Source of the DNA: Nonomuraea sp. NEAU-A123
GTDB taxonomy: Bacteria; Actinomycetota; Actinomycetes; Streptosporangiales; Streptosporangiaceae
Length of the DNA: 64,000 nucleotides
Direction of reading: 5' to 3'
Assembly (NCBI RefSeq): GCF_018603905.1
Contig: NZ_JAHFZZ010000006.1
Span: 372,001-436,000 of the forward strand
Shown here: positions 16,278 through 25,427 of the stretch, one piece after another
Layout of the letters: the number at the start of each line of letters is the position of its first letter
Position numbering within the stretch: the first letter of the stretch is position 1
The notes under the pieces: generated by a model
The model's input: only the letters and a program-made list of their open reading frames with translations
Told to the model about the DNA's origin: nothing
Database searches by the model: none
Made by a program: the position numbers and the translations under genes

Positions 16278-19200
16278 CCGACCGCTGCGCCGCCTCCACC
16301 CAGCGCGGCACGCCCACCCGCTGGGCCACCTCCAGCGCCTTCTCGTAGTGGGCCTGCGACGCCTCCGGCTGGCCCAGCCGCACCGCCAGGTCGCCGAGCG
16401 TCAGCGCCACCGGCCAGAGGGCCACGACGCCGGTGCCGGCGCCCGCGATGCGGTCGGCGAACGGCTTGAGCTTGTCGTAGCAGTCGATCATCCGTTCGCG
16501 GTCGTCGAGCAGCATCCCGGCCAGCGCCCGCCAGGTCATCGCCAGCTCGTACAGGAAGTCGGGCCGCACGGGCGGGCGTACGGCGGCCACGGCCTTGGCG
16601 TCGGACACGTGACCCGCCGAGGCGAGCGCCAGCGCGTAGGCGTCGAGGGTCCACTTCGCGCCGCCCTGATGCTTCTCGGAGATCAACTCGACCGTCTCGG
16701 CGGCTCGGCCGTCGACCAGGCGCAGGCAGAACGTGGTGATCACCGGCAGGTCCTGACGGCCCTCCAGCATGCCCGCCTGCCTGGTCATCCTGGCCGCGTC
16801 GCGGTAGGCCCGCTCGGCACCGGTGTAGTCGCCGACGATCATCAACCGCTGGCCCGCGTACCAGGCGCAGACGGCCGCCGGGGCCGACAGGTCGTACTGT
16901 CTGGCCAGCCGTTCGGCCGCGGCGGCGTGCTCGTCGGCGACGGAGAACTCGCCGCGCGCCGCCGCGCATTCGAGCAGCACCAGGTGGGCCAGCGCCTGCG
17001 TGGCCATCTGCCCGGATCGCTGGGCGACCTCCAGCAGCTCGCGGCCGATGTTCTCGCGGGTGTCGACCGCCGGGATGTCATAGGACTGGCGCAGCCGCCC
17101 GCTGAGGGCCGCCGCGAGCAGCGTCGGGTCGCCGCTCTGCCTGGCCAGCTCCAGCGCCTCCAGCGACGCCTGCCGCCCCCGCTCGGGCGACGAAGAGCCC
17201 TCCAGCTCCAGCGCCAGCGTGGTGAGCAGGCTCGCGCGCAGGGTCTGCTCCCCTTCGGGGAGCTCCATCAGCGCCTTCTCGGTGACGTCGACGATCTCCC
17301 ACGCGGTGCGGGTGAAGTCGCGGGCCATCCCCTTGTGCGGGACGGCGAGCGACGCCGCCACCCGCGCGGTGATCTCCAGGTCGCCCAGCGGCAGGGCGGC
17401 GTCCATGGCCTCGCGGCGCAGCAGCCTGGCCGCCGACATGTCGCCGCACAGCGCCAGGGCCTTGATCTGGCGGAGCATGAGCTGCAGCCGCTCCTTGGTG
17501 TCGCCACCGGTGCGGTCGAAGGCCGCGATGGCCTGCTCCCACAGCGTGGCGGCCTCGCGGTGCGCGAACCTGCGCTCGGCCTGCTCGGCGGCCAGCCCGG
17601 CGTAGTGGACGGCCTTGTCCGCGGCGTCGGCGAGGAAGTAGTGGTGCGCCAGCGCCGCCACGTCGGACGGCGTGCGCCGCTCGATGACCGCCGCGACCGC
17701 CGCGTGCAGCCGGGTGCGGCGCAGCCGCGACGCGTCGGAGTAGATCGTGTCGCGCACCAGGTCGTGATCGAACCTGAGCAGCCCGGGCCCCGGCTCGGTC
17801 ACCAGCCCGGCCAGCAGCGCCGCCTCGACCGCCTCCACCACGGCGTCCTCGTCGCCCGCCACGTCGACCAGCACGTCGACGTCGACGTCACGGCCGATCA
17901 CCGCCGCCTGCAGCAGGATCTGCTGGGCCCCGGCGGGCAGCCGGGAGATGCGCCGCCGCAGCACGTCGCGGACCCCGGTGGGCACCCGCGACAGCACTTC
18001 GGCCGCACTGGCCCGGTCGGCCGCCGCCTCGGAGTCGAGCAGGCGTACGGTCTCGCGCACGAAGAACGGGTTGCCTCCGGTGCGCTCGACGATGGATTCG
18101 ACCGCGTCCTCGTCGATCTCGCGCACGCAGGTGGCCCTGACCAGCTCGCCCACGGCCTTCGGATCGAGGCCGGACAGCCCGACCCGGACCGGGCCGAGCC
18201 GGGCGAGCGCGGCCAGCACGTCGGACTGGCGGTCGTCGAGCTCGCTCTCCCTGCACGTGACCACGAGCAGCACCCGGCTGGTGGCCAGGAGGCTGGGCAG
18301 CGCGCGCAGCAGCGCCAGCGTCTGGTCGTCGGCCCAGTGGAGGTCCTCGAGCGTGAGCAGCACCGGCGCGCGCCGCGCCACCCCGGCGAGGTAGCCGCCG
18401 ACCGCCCGGTGCAGCCGGAAGCCGCCGGACACCTCGTCGTCGTCGGGATCGGGGTCGGCGTCGTCCAGCAGCGGCGCCAGCAACTGGGCGTATTCGCCCG
18501 CGCCGGTCATCCCCACCAGGGTGCGCAGGATCTCCACCCACGCCCAGCCCGGCGGTGTCGCGCTGGAGTCCGGGCAGGCGCCGGACGCGGTGATCCAGCC
18601 GTCGCCGGTGAGCTTGCCGTCGAGCTGGCGCAGCAGCGTGGTCTTGCCCGCGCCCGCGACGCCCGCGACGATCGCCACCTGGAACCTGCCGGTGCGGGCG
18701 GCGGCCGTGGTGAGCCTGGCCAGCTCGGCGTCGCGGCCGACGAACGGCTCGGGCTCCAGCGGCGGCGGCTCGACCGGGGCGGCGGGCCTGGGCGGCCAGG
18801 TGTCGGTGGGCTGCTGCACGGGCCTGGACGGGCGCGGCGCGACGCTCAGCTCCAGCTCGGGCGACTGGGCCAGGATGTCGGACTCCAGCTTGCGCAGCGC
18901 GGGCCCCGGGTCGATGCCGAGCTCGTCGGCCAGGATGCTCCTGGCCCGGCGCAGCGCCGCCAGCGCGTCGCCCTGCCGGCCGCAGCGATAGAAGCCGAGG
19001 CCCAGCAGTCGCCAGCCCTCCTCGCGCAGCGGGTGCTCGGCGGTGAGCGCCTCCAGGTCGGGCACGGTCTCGGCGGGCAGGCCGAGGCGCAGCCCGGTGT
19101 CGGCGTGCCGCTCGCGCGCCACCAGCCGCAGCTCGGTCAGCCTGTTGACCTCGGCCTCCGCCCACTGCTGGTCGGCGAAGTCGGAATAGGGGGTGCCCCG

Positions 19201-19626
19201 CCACAGGCCGAGCGCCTTCTCCAGGCGAGCGCGGGCCGACTGCGGATCGCCCTCTTCGAGGTGCTCGCCCGCCGCCCTGACCAACTGCTCGAACTTGAGC
19301 GCGTCGACCTGGTCGGGCGCCACCCGCAGCGCGTAGCCGGAGGCGACGGTCACCAGCAGGCGGTTGGGCCCGCCACGCGGACGGCCCGGCTCCAGCACCC
19401 GGCGCAGCCGGGAGATGTAAACCTGGAGCCCCGATTGGGCTCCCTTGGCCGTGTCGTCATCCCACAAGTCGTAAAGGAGTGTGTCAACCGGCACGACCTG
19501 ACCTCGGGCCACGAGAAGTCGGGCGAGGACGGCCCGCTGCCGCAACCCGCCGAGGTCGAGTTCGTCGTCGTGTTCGTACGCCTCGACTGGCCCCAGAACT
19601 CGGAACGCCACCATGTCAGCCGCCAC
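16246..19626 (-). CDS. SARP-type regulator fused to ATPase and TPR domains (AfsR-like)
   Basis: 1126-residue transcription factor. An N-terminal winged-helix DNA-binding domain (FRVLGPVEAYEHDDEL ... GLQVYISRLRRVL) is followed by the BTAD helical domain. An AAA/NB-ARC-like ATPase has Walker A GVAGAGKTT near residue 320 and VLLTLEDLHWADD as Walker B; a long TPR region runs to the C-terminus. Large SARPs of this AfsR plan control antibiotic and developmental genes, but no biosynthetic cluster is beside it. The start is GTG at 19626, or ATG at 19614 (MVAFRVLG, closer to the usual N-terminus); no ribosome site decides. Confidence 0.92.
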   Translation of the reverse strand: MAADMVAFRVLGPVEAYEHDDELDLGGLRQRAVLARLLVARGQVVPVDTLLYDLWDDDTAKGAQSGLQVYISRLRRVLEPGRPRGGPNRLLVTVASGYALRVAPDQVDALKFEQLVRAAGEHLEEGDPQSARARLEKALGLWRGTPYSDFADQQWAEAEVNRLTELRLVARERHADTGLRLGLPAETVPDLEALTAEHPLREEGWRLLGLGFYRCGRQGDALAALRRARSILADELGIDPGPALRKLESDILAQSPELELSVAPRPSRPVQQPTDTWPPRPAAPVEPPPLEPEPFVGRDAELARLTTAAARTGRFQVAIVAGVAGAGKTTLLRQLDGKLTGDGWITASGACPDSSATPPGWAWVEILRTLVGMTGAGEYAQLLAPLLDDADPDPDDDEVSGGFRLHRAVGGYLAGVARRAPVLLTLEDLHWADDQTLALLRALPSLLATSRVLLVVTCRESELDDRQSDVLAALARLGPVRVGLSGLDPKAVGELVRATCVREIDEDAVESIVERTGGNPFFVRETVRLLDSEAAADRASAAEVLSRVPTGVRDVLRRRISRLPAGAQQILLQAAVIGRDVDVDVLVDVAGDEDAVVEAVEAALLAGLVTEPGPGLLRFDHDLVRDTIYSDASRLRRTRLHAAVAAVIERRTPSDVAALAHHYFLADAADKAVHYAGLAAEQAERRFAHREAATLWEQAIAAFDRTGGDTKERLQLMLRQIKALALCGDMSAARLLRREAMDAALPLGDLEITARVAASLAVPHKGMARDFTRTAWEIVDVTEKALMELPEGEQTLRASLLTTLALELEGSSSPERGRQASLEALELARQSGDPTLLAAALSGRLRQSYDIPAVDTRENIGRELLEVAQRSGQMATQALAHLVLLECAAARGEFSVADEHAAAAERLARQYDLSAPAAVCAWYAGQRLMIVGDYTGAERAYRDAARMTRQAGMLEGRQDLPVITTFCLRLVDGRAAETVELISEKHQGGAKWTLDAYALALASAGHVSDAKAVAAVRPPVRPDFLYELAMTWRALAGMLLDDRERMIDCYDKLKPFADRIAGAGTGVVALWPVALTLGDLAVRLGQPEASQAHYEKALEVAQRVGVPRWVEAAQRSVSNSPGSGRS

Positions 19627-19692
19627 GCTATGCGGGCTTCCGAATCACGCACAAGAGCCGTGATTGATTAACGCCGGTTCGGTTTGGGATTG

Positions 19693-20754
19693 TCACTGAG
19701 GGGCCTTCGAGATCGCGGACGGGGGCTCCGCGTCGGCGTTCCTAGCATTGCGCCTGCGCAGAAGCGCCCACGCGCCTAGTGCGAGGCCGCCGAACGGGAT
19801 CTCGATAGTGTAAGTCCAGAAGCCGAAGAGCAGTGCGGTCGCGGTCGCCGGAGCGGCTGCCACACCGAAGGCGCCGGTCATCAGGATCACCACGCCGCTC
19901 TCCATGATGCCGGCGCCGCTCGGCGTCACCAGCGCGCTGGTGAGCACCCGGGACAGGGCGAAGACGGCGATCGACTGGGCCAGCCCCGGATAGGCGCCGG
20001 TGGCGTGCATGCAGACGACCATGATCGCCCACTGGAAGCCCAGGAAGAAGATCATGGCCAGCGACAGCGCGATCGAGCGCGACTTCACGATCTCGGCGGT
20101 GTCCTTGCGCAGCCGGTTGAGCGCGTCGGAGGCGTGGAACTTCAGTCTGAGCAGCCGTACGAGGAAGTCGAGGCCCTTGCCCAGGAGGGCGGCGGCGCGG
20201 TCCCAGTAGAGGGCGGCGGCCACCACCGCGCAGAGCACCAGGATCGACACCGCGCCCACCCAGCCGGCCTTGGCCACCGTCGCGTTGGGCGCCTTGCCGG
20301 CCGCCAGCAGCGCGATGATGCCGACGGCGGGCAGGATGAATCTGAACAGGGTGTTCCAGATGCCGCTGACCAGGGTCATCACCACGATCGGCCGGTTGGC
20401 GAACCCCCACCCCCTGGTCATCCCGAACGTCAGCGCCACCCCGGCCGCGCCGCCGAACGGCAGCAGGTTGCTCACCGCGCTGCCCGCCGCGTTGAGCGCG
20501 AGCGCCTGCACGTTGTTGAGGCCCGGCAGCGAGTTGGTGAGCACGAACGTGTAGGCCAGCAGGCTCAGCAGCCAGAGCGCGCTCATCAGCGCGATCGTGC
20601 CCACGCTGAGAGTGCCGAAGAGCTTGCCGATCTCGTGCCAGGACACGGGCTTGCCGGTCAGCGCGTGGACGATCTGCGGCAGGTAAACGACGAGAACCAC
20701 GGCCAGCGCGAGGGACAGCGCGGACAGCGTGATCTGGAGCCATCTGTTCTTCAT
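19693..20754 (-). CDS. Flippase-like integral membrane protein (YbhN/LPG-synthase transmembrane family)
   Basis: 353 residues with about eight membrane spans and the family signatures SNLLPFGGAAGVALTFG and VTPSGAGIMESG. This is the membrane domain seen in lysyl-phosphatidylglycerol synthases and YbhN/AglD-type proteins, without the catalytic C-terminal transferase. It would move lipids or lipid-linked sugars across the membrane. It is followed upstream by a PIG-L deacetylase on the same strand and faces a glycosyltransferase and a DUF2079 gene, so a shared glycolipid pathway is plausible. Confidence 0.85.
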   Translation of the reverse strand: MKNRWLQITLSALSLALAVVLVVYLPQIVHALTGKPVSWHEIGKLFGTLSVGTIALMSALWLLSLLAYTFVLTNSLPGLNNVQALALNAAGSAVSNLLPFGGAAGVALTFGMTRGWGFANRPIVVMTLVSGIWNTLFRFILPAVGIIALLAAGKAPNATVAKAGWVGAVSILVLCAVVAAALYWDRAAALLGKGLDFLVRLLRLKFHASDALNRLRKDTAEIVKSRSIALSLAMIFFLGFQWAIMVVCMHATGAYPGLAQSIAVFALSRVLTSALVTPSGAGIMESGVVILMTGAFGVAAAPATATALLFGFWTYTIEIPFGGLALGAWALLRRRNARNADAEPPSAISKAPQ

Positions 20755-20803
20755 CGGGGTACAGTCTGCCGGTCGCGGGGGCGGCCCGGATCATACTGGG
20801 GAC

Positions 20804-21622
20804 TCATTTCGGCCACTGGTCCAGGGGATGACGCAGGCGGGTGCCGGGTGGAAGATCGCGCCGTACGTACCATTCGGTGCCGAAGACGAGCCGGTAGATC
20901 GGGCCGGGCACCTTGAGCATGACGGCCAGCGTGCGGTCGCTGTCGCCGCCGGTGGCCTGGGAGGCGTGCGCGGACATCGACGCCCGCTTCTGTTTCGCAT
21001 ATTTCCGGACATTGACCCGGTGGGTGATCGTCTCGCTCGCCGAGTAGGCGCTCTCGAACGTCCGTACGTCGAACTCGGGCGGGAACCGGTAGAACTTCCC
21101 CGCCAGCTTCAGCAGCCTGACCAGCGGGTCGCGGTTGACCGTGGCCTCCAGCACGACTGGCGTGCCCGCGATCTCCGCCGCCCGCCGGCCCACCCGGTGC
21201 ACCTTGACGTGGTCGGGATGGCCGTAGCCGCCCGCCGGGTCGTAGATCGACAGCAGGTCGGCCTTCTCCTCCTCCAGGATGGCGGCCAGCTCTCCGGCCG
21301 CCTTCTCGGAGTCGGCGTCGATGAAGGCGTCGTCGGGACGTTCCTCGGCGCTCCCGCCCTGCGGGCTCAGACCCGAGTCGCCGTAGCCGAGGCACTCGAC
21401 GCGGGCGCAGCCGAGCAGCGCGGCCGATTCGTACAGCTCTTTCAGCCGGGTGGCGCGCAGCTCCTCACCCGGCCCCATCTCGGCCAGGCCGCGCTCGCCG
21501 GCGGTCGCCACCACGAGGACCACCCGGTGACCTTCGGCCGCGAGCATCGCCATCGTGCCGGCCGTCAGCAGGGCCTCGTCGTCGGGATGGGCGTGGAAGA
21601 ACACAGCGGTACGTGGAGGCAC
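20804..21622 (-). CDS. PIG-L family sugar N-deacetylase
   Basis: About 272-residue zinc hydrolase of the GlcNAc-PI/LmbE family, which removes acetyl groups from GlcNAc-containing glycans or small molecules. The metal motif AHPDDE is at residues 10-15 and the second metal-binding stretch GYGHPDH near 125. GTG at 21622 is chosen because the product then begins just before FFHAHPDDE and because a TAATCT -10 box lies seven bases upstream, implying a leaderless mRNA. It is divergent from a GT4 glycosyltransferase with only 24 bp between starts. MshA/MshB of mycothiol synthesis is a similar enzyme pair, but the glycosyltransferase here lacks MshA features. Confidence 0.88.
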   Translation of the reverse strand: MPPRTAVFFHAHPDDEALLTAGTMAMLAAEGHRVVLVVATAGERGLAEMGPGEELRATRLKELYESAALLGCARVECLGYGDSGLSPQGGSAEERPDDAFIDADSEKAAGELAAILEEEKADLLSIYDPAGGYGHPDHVKVHRVGRRAAEIAGTPVVLEATVNRDPLVRLLKLAGKFYRFPPEFDVRTFESAYSASETITHRVNVRKYAKQKRASMSAHASQATGGDSDRTLAVMLKVPGPIYRLVFGTEWYVRRDLPPGTRLRHPLDQWPK

Positions 21623-21626
21623 AAGG

Positions 21627-21642
21627 CCCAGATTAGTCTGGG
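21627..21642. promoter_or_regulatory. Palindromic divergent promoter with overlapping -10 elements
   Basis: CCCAGATTAGTCTGGG is palindromic at 14 of 16 positions. It contains TAGTCT on the plus strand (21634-21639) and TAATCT on the minus strand (21635-21630). Each is followed by seven bases and then the GTG of the gene it would serve, so both mRNAs would be leaderless. The palindrome could also be an operator. Confidence 0.5.
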
Positions 21643-21646
21643 AGGG

Positions 21647-22768
21647 GTGCGGATCTTTCACGTGAGTGACTGTTACCTGCCGCGACTCGGGGGGATCGAG
21701 GTTCAGGTCGCCGACCTCGTGCGTACGCAGCGCGAGGCTGGCCACGCCGTCGATGTGGCGACCGCGACCAAGGGCGAGACGCTGCCCGGGGTCCACAGGA
21801 TCGTCGCCAGGATGCCCTTCGACCTGCCGGTCCACCCGTTCGGAGTGGGGCATCTCACGCGGCGGCTGACCTCCTCGCGGCCCGACGTGGTGCACGTGCA
21901 CATGGGTGCGGTCTCGCCGTTCGCCTGGATGGGGGTGCGGGCCGCGCGGCGGGCCGGAATTCCGTGCGTGGTGACCGTGCACAGCATGTGGGATCCCGTC
22001 ACGCGTGGCGTCTACCGGTTGCTGCGGCTGGCGTACGGCTGGCAGAGCTGGGGGTTGGTGGCCACCACGGTCAGCAACGCGGCGGCGGCGCCGATCCGGT
22101 CGGTCGCGGGGGAGGGGGTGCCCGTGCACGTGGTGTCCAACGGCCTCGACCTGTCGGGCTGGCGCCACTTCGCGGCCGGCGCGTCGCCGACCGAGGAGGC
22201 GCGGGACCCCGAGGTGCGGGATGAGGTGCACATCGTGGCGGTGGGGCGGCTCGCGCCGCGCAAGCAGCCGGTGCGGCTGCTCAAGCTGCTCGACATGGTG
22301 CGCTCCCGGGTCCCGGCGGGCGTCCCGCTGCGCGCCACGGTGATCGGCGACGGGCCGGCGCGCGCCCAGATGGAGCGCTATCTGGCCCGGCACGGCATGA
22401 CGGGCTGGGTCTCGTTGCCGGGACGCTACACCCGCGAGCAGATCGCCAAGGTGCTGGAGTCGGCCGACGTGTTCGTGGCGCCGGCGCCACGCGAGTCGTT
22501 CGGGATCGCCGCCCTGGAGGCTCGCGCCGCCGGGCTCCCCGTGGTGGCGCGGGCCCAGAGCGGGGTGGCCGACTTCGTCCGGCACGGCACGGAGGGGCTG
22601 CTCGGCCGCAGCCTCGGCGATCTGGCCAACGCCGTGGCCCGCCTGGCCACGGACCCCGAGCTACGGCACCGCATGATCGCCCACAACCGCGCCGTCCCGC
22701 CGTCGGCCGGCTCCTGGCCGACTGTCCTGGCGGGCTTCGACCAGGCGTACGCGGAGGCCATCGGATAG
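21647..22768 (+). CDS. GT4-family glycosyltransferase
   Basis: 373 residues, GT-B fold. N-terminal MRIFHVSDCYLPRLGG acceptor loop; C-terminal donor half with GRLAPRKQPVRLL and the nucleotide-sugar motif APRESFGIAALEARAAGLPVV, whose Glu pair is typical of retaining GT4 enzymes. It would add a hexose to a lipid or glycan acceptor at the inner membrane face. GTG at 21647 is inferred to be leaderless, since the purine run before it is too close to be a ribosome site. Neighbours are a deacetylase, a flippase-like protein and a DUF2079 protein. Confidence 0.88.
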   Translation: MRIFHVSDCYLPRLGGIEVQVADLVRTQREAGHAVDVATATKGETLPGVHRIVARMPFDLPVHPFGVGHLTRRLTSSRPDVVHVHMGAVSPFAWMGVRAARRAGIPCVVTVHSMWDPVTRGVYRLLRLAYGWQSWGLVATTVSNAAAAPIRSVAGEGVPVHVVSNGLDLSGWRHFAAGASPTEEARDPEVRDEVHIVAVGRLAPRKQPVRLLKLLDMVRSRVPAGVPLRATVIGDGPARAQMERYLARHGMTGWVSLPGRYTREQIAKVLESADVFVAPAPRESFGIAALEARAAGLPVVARAQSGVADFVRHGTEGLLGRSLGDLANAVARLATDPELRHRMIAHNRAVPPSAGSWPTVLAGFDQAYAEAIG

Positions 22769-22778
22769 ATCGCCGCCA

Positions 22779-24236
22779 TCATGTGCGTCGTAACACCACA
22801 TATCCATCGCGGTCGTACACCTTCGTGTAGCCCTCGGTCAGCAGCTTGTCCACCTGGGCGCGCTGATCGTCGGGGGAGCCGAACGGGTACTGCCAGCGCG
22901 CCGTGTCGGCCACCACCCAGTCGGCGCCGCGCGACTGGCCCGTCCAGAGCAGGACCGTGGTGCGGGACGTCAGGGCGGGCCCGAGGGAGTTGGCCGCCTC
23001 GACGGTGACGCCCCGCGGGACCTTGGCCACCGCCTCGGCGGCCGACGCGGTCGCGATCCCCTCAGCCTTGTAGAAGCTCGGATGGTAGAGCTGGTCCAGG
23101 GAGAACCTCGGCACCAGGGTGAGCGCCACCACGCACACGCCGGCCGACCAGGCCAGCTTGAGCGAGCGGTCGTCCGAGCGCTTGAGCCGGCGCAGCAGCC
23201 TGGACAGCCCGTCGACGCCCGCGCAGAGCAGGATCACCACCGTGAAGGCGTTGTACTGGAAGTCCGCCCGCCACCACAGCTCGCGGTCCGACAGCATGCG
23301 TTCGAGCAGGTGCGGCAGTGCGACCAGCGACAGCGGCGACAGCAGGCAGAGCAGCAGCGTCGGCCAGGCCAGCAGGAAGAGCGTGTCGACCTTGGTCTCC
23401 TCGCTGAACGGCAGTAATAAGGCGGCCAGCGGGTCGCGGAGCAGCGTCAGGATCGCGCTGGGCACGTCGGGCCCCAGGTGACCATAGGCCCAGAAGTCCG
23501 AGCTCTCGCCGCCGACCAGCGAAATGAGCGCGCCCCGGGTCAGCATGACCCCGCCGAGCCCGATCGCGGCGCAACACAGCCCGCGGAACCTGTCGCCGGT
23601 GACGAAGAGATAGAGACCGAAGCCGATCACCGTGAGCCCCATGTCCTCCTTGACCAGGAGGAGCGCGCCCATCGCCGCGAAGGCGGGCAGGAAACGGTCC
23701 GCGTGGTAGCGCTCGATCATGATCGCGGTGAGCAGCGGGACGAACATCACCTCGTGCGCGTCGAACGCGATCGCCTGCGCGACGGGCCACGACAGCGCGT
23801 AGGCCACGGCGACCAGGTAGGCCGGGGCGGTCCCCAGCATCCGCCTGGTGAACAGCCAGATGAACGGGATCGCGGCGGCGAACAGCAGCGCCTGCGCCAC
23901 GATCAGCGAGGCCGGGCCGTCATGGATCCAGTAGAACGGCGCCAGCAACGCGTAGATGGGGGAGAAGTGGTCGGCGAGCTGGAGGTAGTCGAGCCCCCGG
24001 CCGTGGAAGGCGCCGACCATCGGGATGTACGGGGGCCGAAAGTGCGCGTAGTTGCGCACAGCCTGGTCAACGATCACCAGATCGAACGTGCTGGCGCGAT
24101 AGGTGGCCAGCTTGACCAGGCCGAGCACGGCGTAGACGGTGGCCGAGACCACGGCGATCAGCCCGACGCGCAGGCGGTTCGGCGTGATCCGGGCCGTCCA
24201 ACGGGCAACACCGGCTGCCAGAGCTTCCCCCGTCAC
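22779..24236 (-). CDS. DUF2079 polytopic membrane protein
   Basis: About 485 residues with ten or more membrane spans. The DUF2079 features are an early periplasmic loop with TFDLVIVDQAVRNYAHF, ADHFSPIYALLAPFYWI, and EVMFVPLLTA. The family is unassigned but resembles GT-C glycosyltransferases in topology and in the acidic first loop. GTG at 24236 (MTGEALAAG) is preferred because a TACTCT -10-like box ends eight bases upstream; TTG at 24245 would extend it by three residues. It is convergent with the GT4 gene (10 bp between stops), supporting a common envelope theme. Confidence 0.85.
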   Translation of the reverse strand: MTGEALAAGVARWTARITPNRLRVGLIAVVSATVYAVLGLVKLATYRASTFDLVIVDQAVRNYAHFRPPYIPMVGAFHGRGLDYLQLADHFSPIYALLAPFYWIHDGPASLIVAQALLFAAAIPFIWLFTRRMLGTAPAYLVAVAYALSWPVAQAIAFDAHEVMFVPLLTAIMIERYHADRFLPAFAAMGALLLVKEDMGLTVIGFGLYLFVTGDRFRGLCCAAIGLGGVMLTRGALISLVGGESSDFWAYGHLGPDVPSAILTLLRDPLAALLLPFSEETKVDTLFLLAWPTLLLCLLSPLSLVALPHLLERMLSDRELWWRADFQYNAFTVVILLCAGVDGLSRLLRRLKRSDDRSLKLAWSAGVCVVALTLVPRFSLDQLYHPSFYKAEGIATASAAEAVAKVPRGVTVEAANSLGPALTSRTTVLLWTGQSRGADWVVADTARWQYPFGSPDDQRAQVDKLLTEGYTKVYDRDGYVVLRRT

Positions 24237-24278
24237 GGGCAGCAAGAGTAGACCGATTTCACCTGGACCGCGTATGGG

Positions 24279-24320
24279 CCGCCGCGCCGCTCCGCCCCCC
24301 GCGGGCGGTGCGGCGGCGGG
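24279..24320 (-). terminator. GC-rich hairpin after the lipoprotein gene
   Basis: Imperfect long stem with CCGCCGC and CCGCCC on the left and GGGCGG and GCGGCGG on the right, four bases after the leftward stop codon and before the next leftward gene. Confidence 0.55.
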
Positions 24321-24323
24321 TCA

Positions 24324-24704
24324 TCAGCCGCAGGCGCTCGTGATCTTGGCCTGAACGGCCGGCAGCTTCGACAGGCTCTCGGTCGCGGAGGCCGGGTTCT
24401 TCTCATCGACCTTGATGCCCTCGAACACCGAGGCCAGGTCGTTGAGGGCTCCGGCCAGGTCGCCGTCGTACTTGGAGGCGAGGGTCTTGAGCTTGCCGGC
24501 CGTCTCCTGGCTGGCCTTCTCGATCGCCTTGGGATCGGTGGCCGCGCTGCTCATGGAGGCGGTGAACTCCTGTGTGATCTTGTTCACGTCCGTGGCGACC
24601 GCGTTGCAGTCGACCGCGTTACCGATGGCGCCGCAGGCAGTGGTGAGGCCGGCAAGAGAAAGCGTCGCGATCGCGATGGCGATCCGACGACGAGGGGGAG
24701 TCAT
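24324..24704 (-). CDS. Small putative lipoprotein
   Basis: 126 residues. The basic start (TPPRRR) and hydrophobic core lead to LTTACG, an imperfect lipobox with Thr rather than Leu at -3. The mature part is an amphipathic helical domain (VNKITQEF, ETAGKLKTLASKYDG, LNDLASVFEGIKV) with cysteines at its start and penultimate position. No catalytic motif is visible and the function is unknown. AAGGG lies nine bases upstream of the ATG. Confidence 0.7.
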   Translation of the reverse strand: MTPPRRRIAIAIATLSLAGLTTACGAIGNAVDCNAVATDVNKITQEFTASMSSAATDPKAIEKASQETAGKLKTLASKYDGDLAGALNDLASVFEGIKVDEKNPASATESLSKLPAVQAKITSACG

Positions 24705-24848
24705 GTTCCAATGCCCTTCGTTGCGTTTAGTGACGAAGCGACATTATGGAGCAACGCTTGATCCGTGGTTGCACCTCACTAGCACCATGTGTATCAAGTC
24801 GTTGTAAAGCGGGGCCAACCGGCGACTAGGTCTGTCCCATGAGGTCCA

Positions 24849-25403
24849 TCAGTGGGTGAACCAGCGCTTGCGCGGATAGCGGACCGCCAGGCTCCCGTAC
24901 TTGGTCTCGCCGCTCACCACCACGTAGAGGGCTCCCGGTTGGGGCCGGCCCGGTACGTCCGTCGTCACGGTGCTGCCCCACGCCGTGCGGAACCTGTCGA
25001 TGTCGGCGGCGGCGCCGTCGGGCAGCACGATCTTGGCCGAGCCGTACTTGAGGTCGAGGTCGATCTCGACGACCGGATGGGGGATGACCGCCTCCGACAG
25101 GTCGAGCTCGACGCTGCCGTACTTGGAGGCGACCCTGAGCCTGCGGGGGACCGCCCAGTCTCCTGAGCGCTTGATGTGGCCGTTCTTGGACTCCAGCTCC
25201 ACCACCTCGTCGACCGGCGGCCCGTCGGCCGGCAGGTCGGCGATCAGGCCGAGCAGGTCGCCGTAGGTTCGCGCGGTGAGGGCCAGTTCGAGCCGATCCT
25301 CCAGCTCCAGCTGGGTGAGACGGCCTTCCATGAAGGCTTCCTGCAGCTTTCGCGCGCCACGCTCGCGGTCCTCGTCAGAGACGCGCATCTGCAAATCCGA
25401 CAT
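24849..25403 (-). CDS. DUF1707 domain protein with LiaF-like C-terminal domain
   Basis: 184 residues. The N-terminal DUF1707 domain (MRVSDEDRERGARKLQEAFMEGRLT ... ARTYGDLLGLIADLP, in two parts) is a SHOCT-like helical module common in actinomycetes. The C-terminal half is a beta-repeat region (KYGSVELDLSEA, KYGSAKIVLPDG) like the cell-wall-stress LiaF C-terminal domain. A role in envelope-stress sensing is inferred. TATGCT (25415-25410) sits exactly at -12 to -7 from the ATG, so a leaderless mRNA is likely. Confidence 0.82.
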   Translation of the reverse strand: MSDLQMRVSDEDRERGARKLQEAFMEGRLTQLELEDRLELALTARTYGDLLGLIADLPADGPPVDEVVELESKNGHIKRSGDWAVPRRLRVASKYGSVELDLSEAVIPHPVVEIDLDLKYGSAKIVLPDGAAADIDRFRTAWGSTVTTDVPGRPQPGALYVVVSGETKYGSLAVRYPRKRWFTH

Positions 25404-25427
25404 GTCCCGAGCATAGGTTCGCCTGCT

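Noticed and set aside
20729..21646. In-frame upstream extension of the GT4 glycosyltransferase
   Set aside because: The extra N-terminus is antisense to the deacetylase and lacks any family similarity; the usual family start is at 21647.
21620..22768. PIG-L and GT4 genes as mycothiol genes mshB and mshA
   Set aside because: The glycosyltransferase lacks the MshA N-terminal GGMNVY-type text, and the two mycothiol genes are not usually divergent neighbours.
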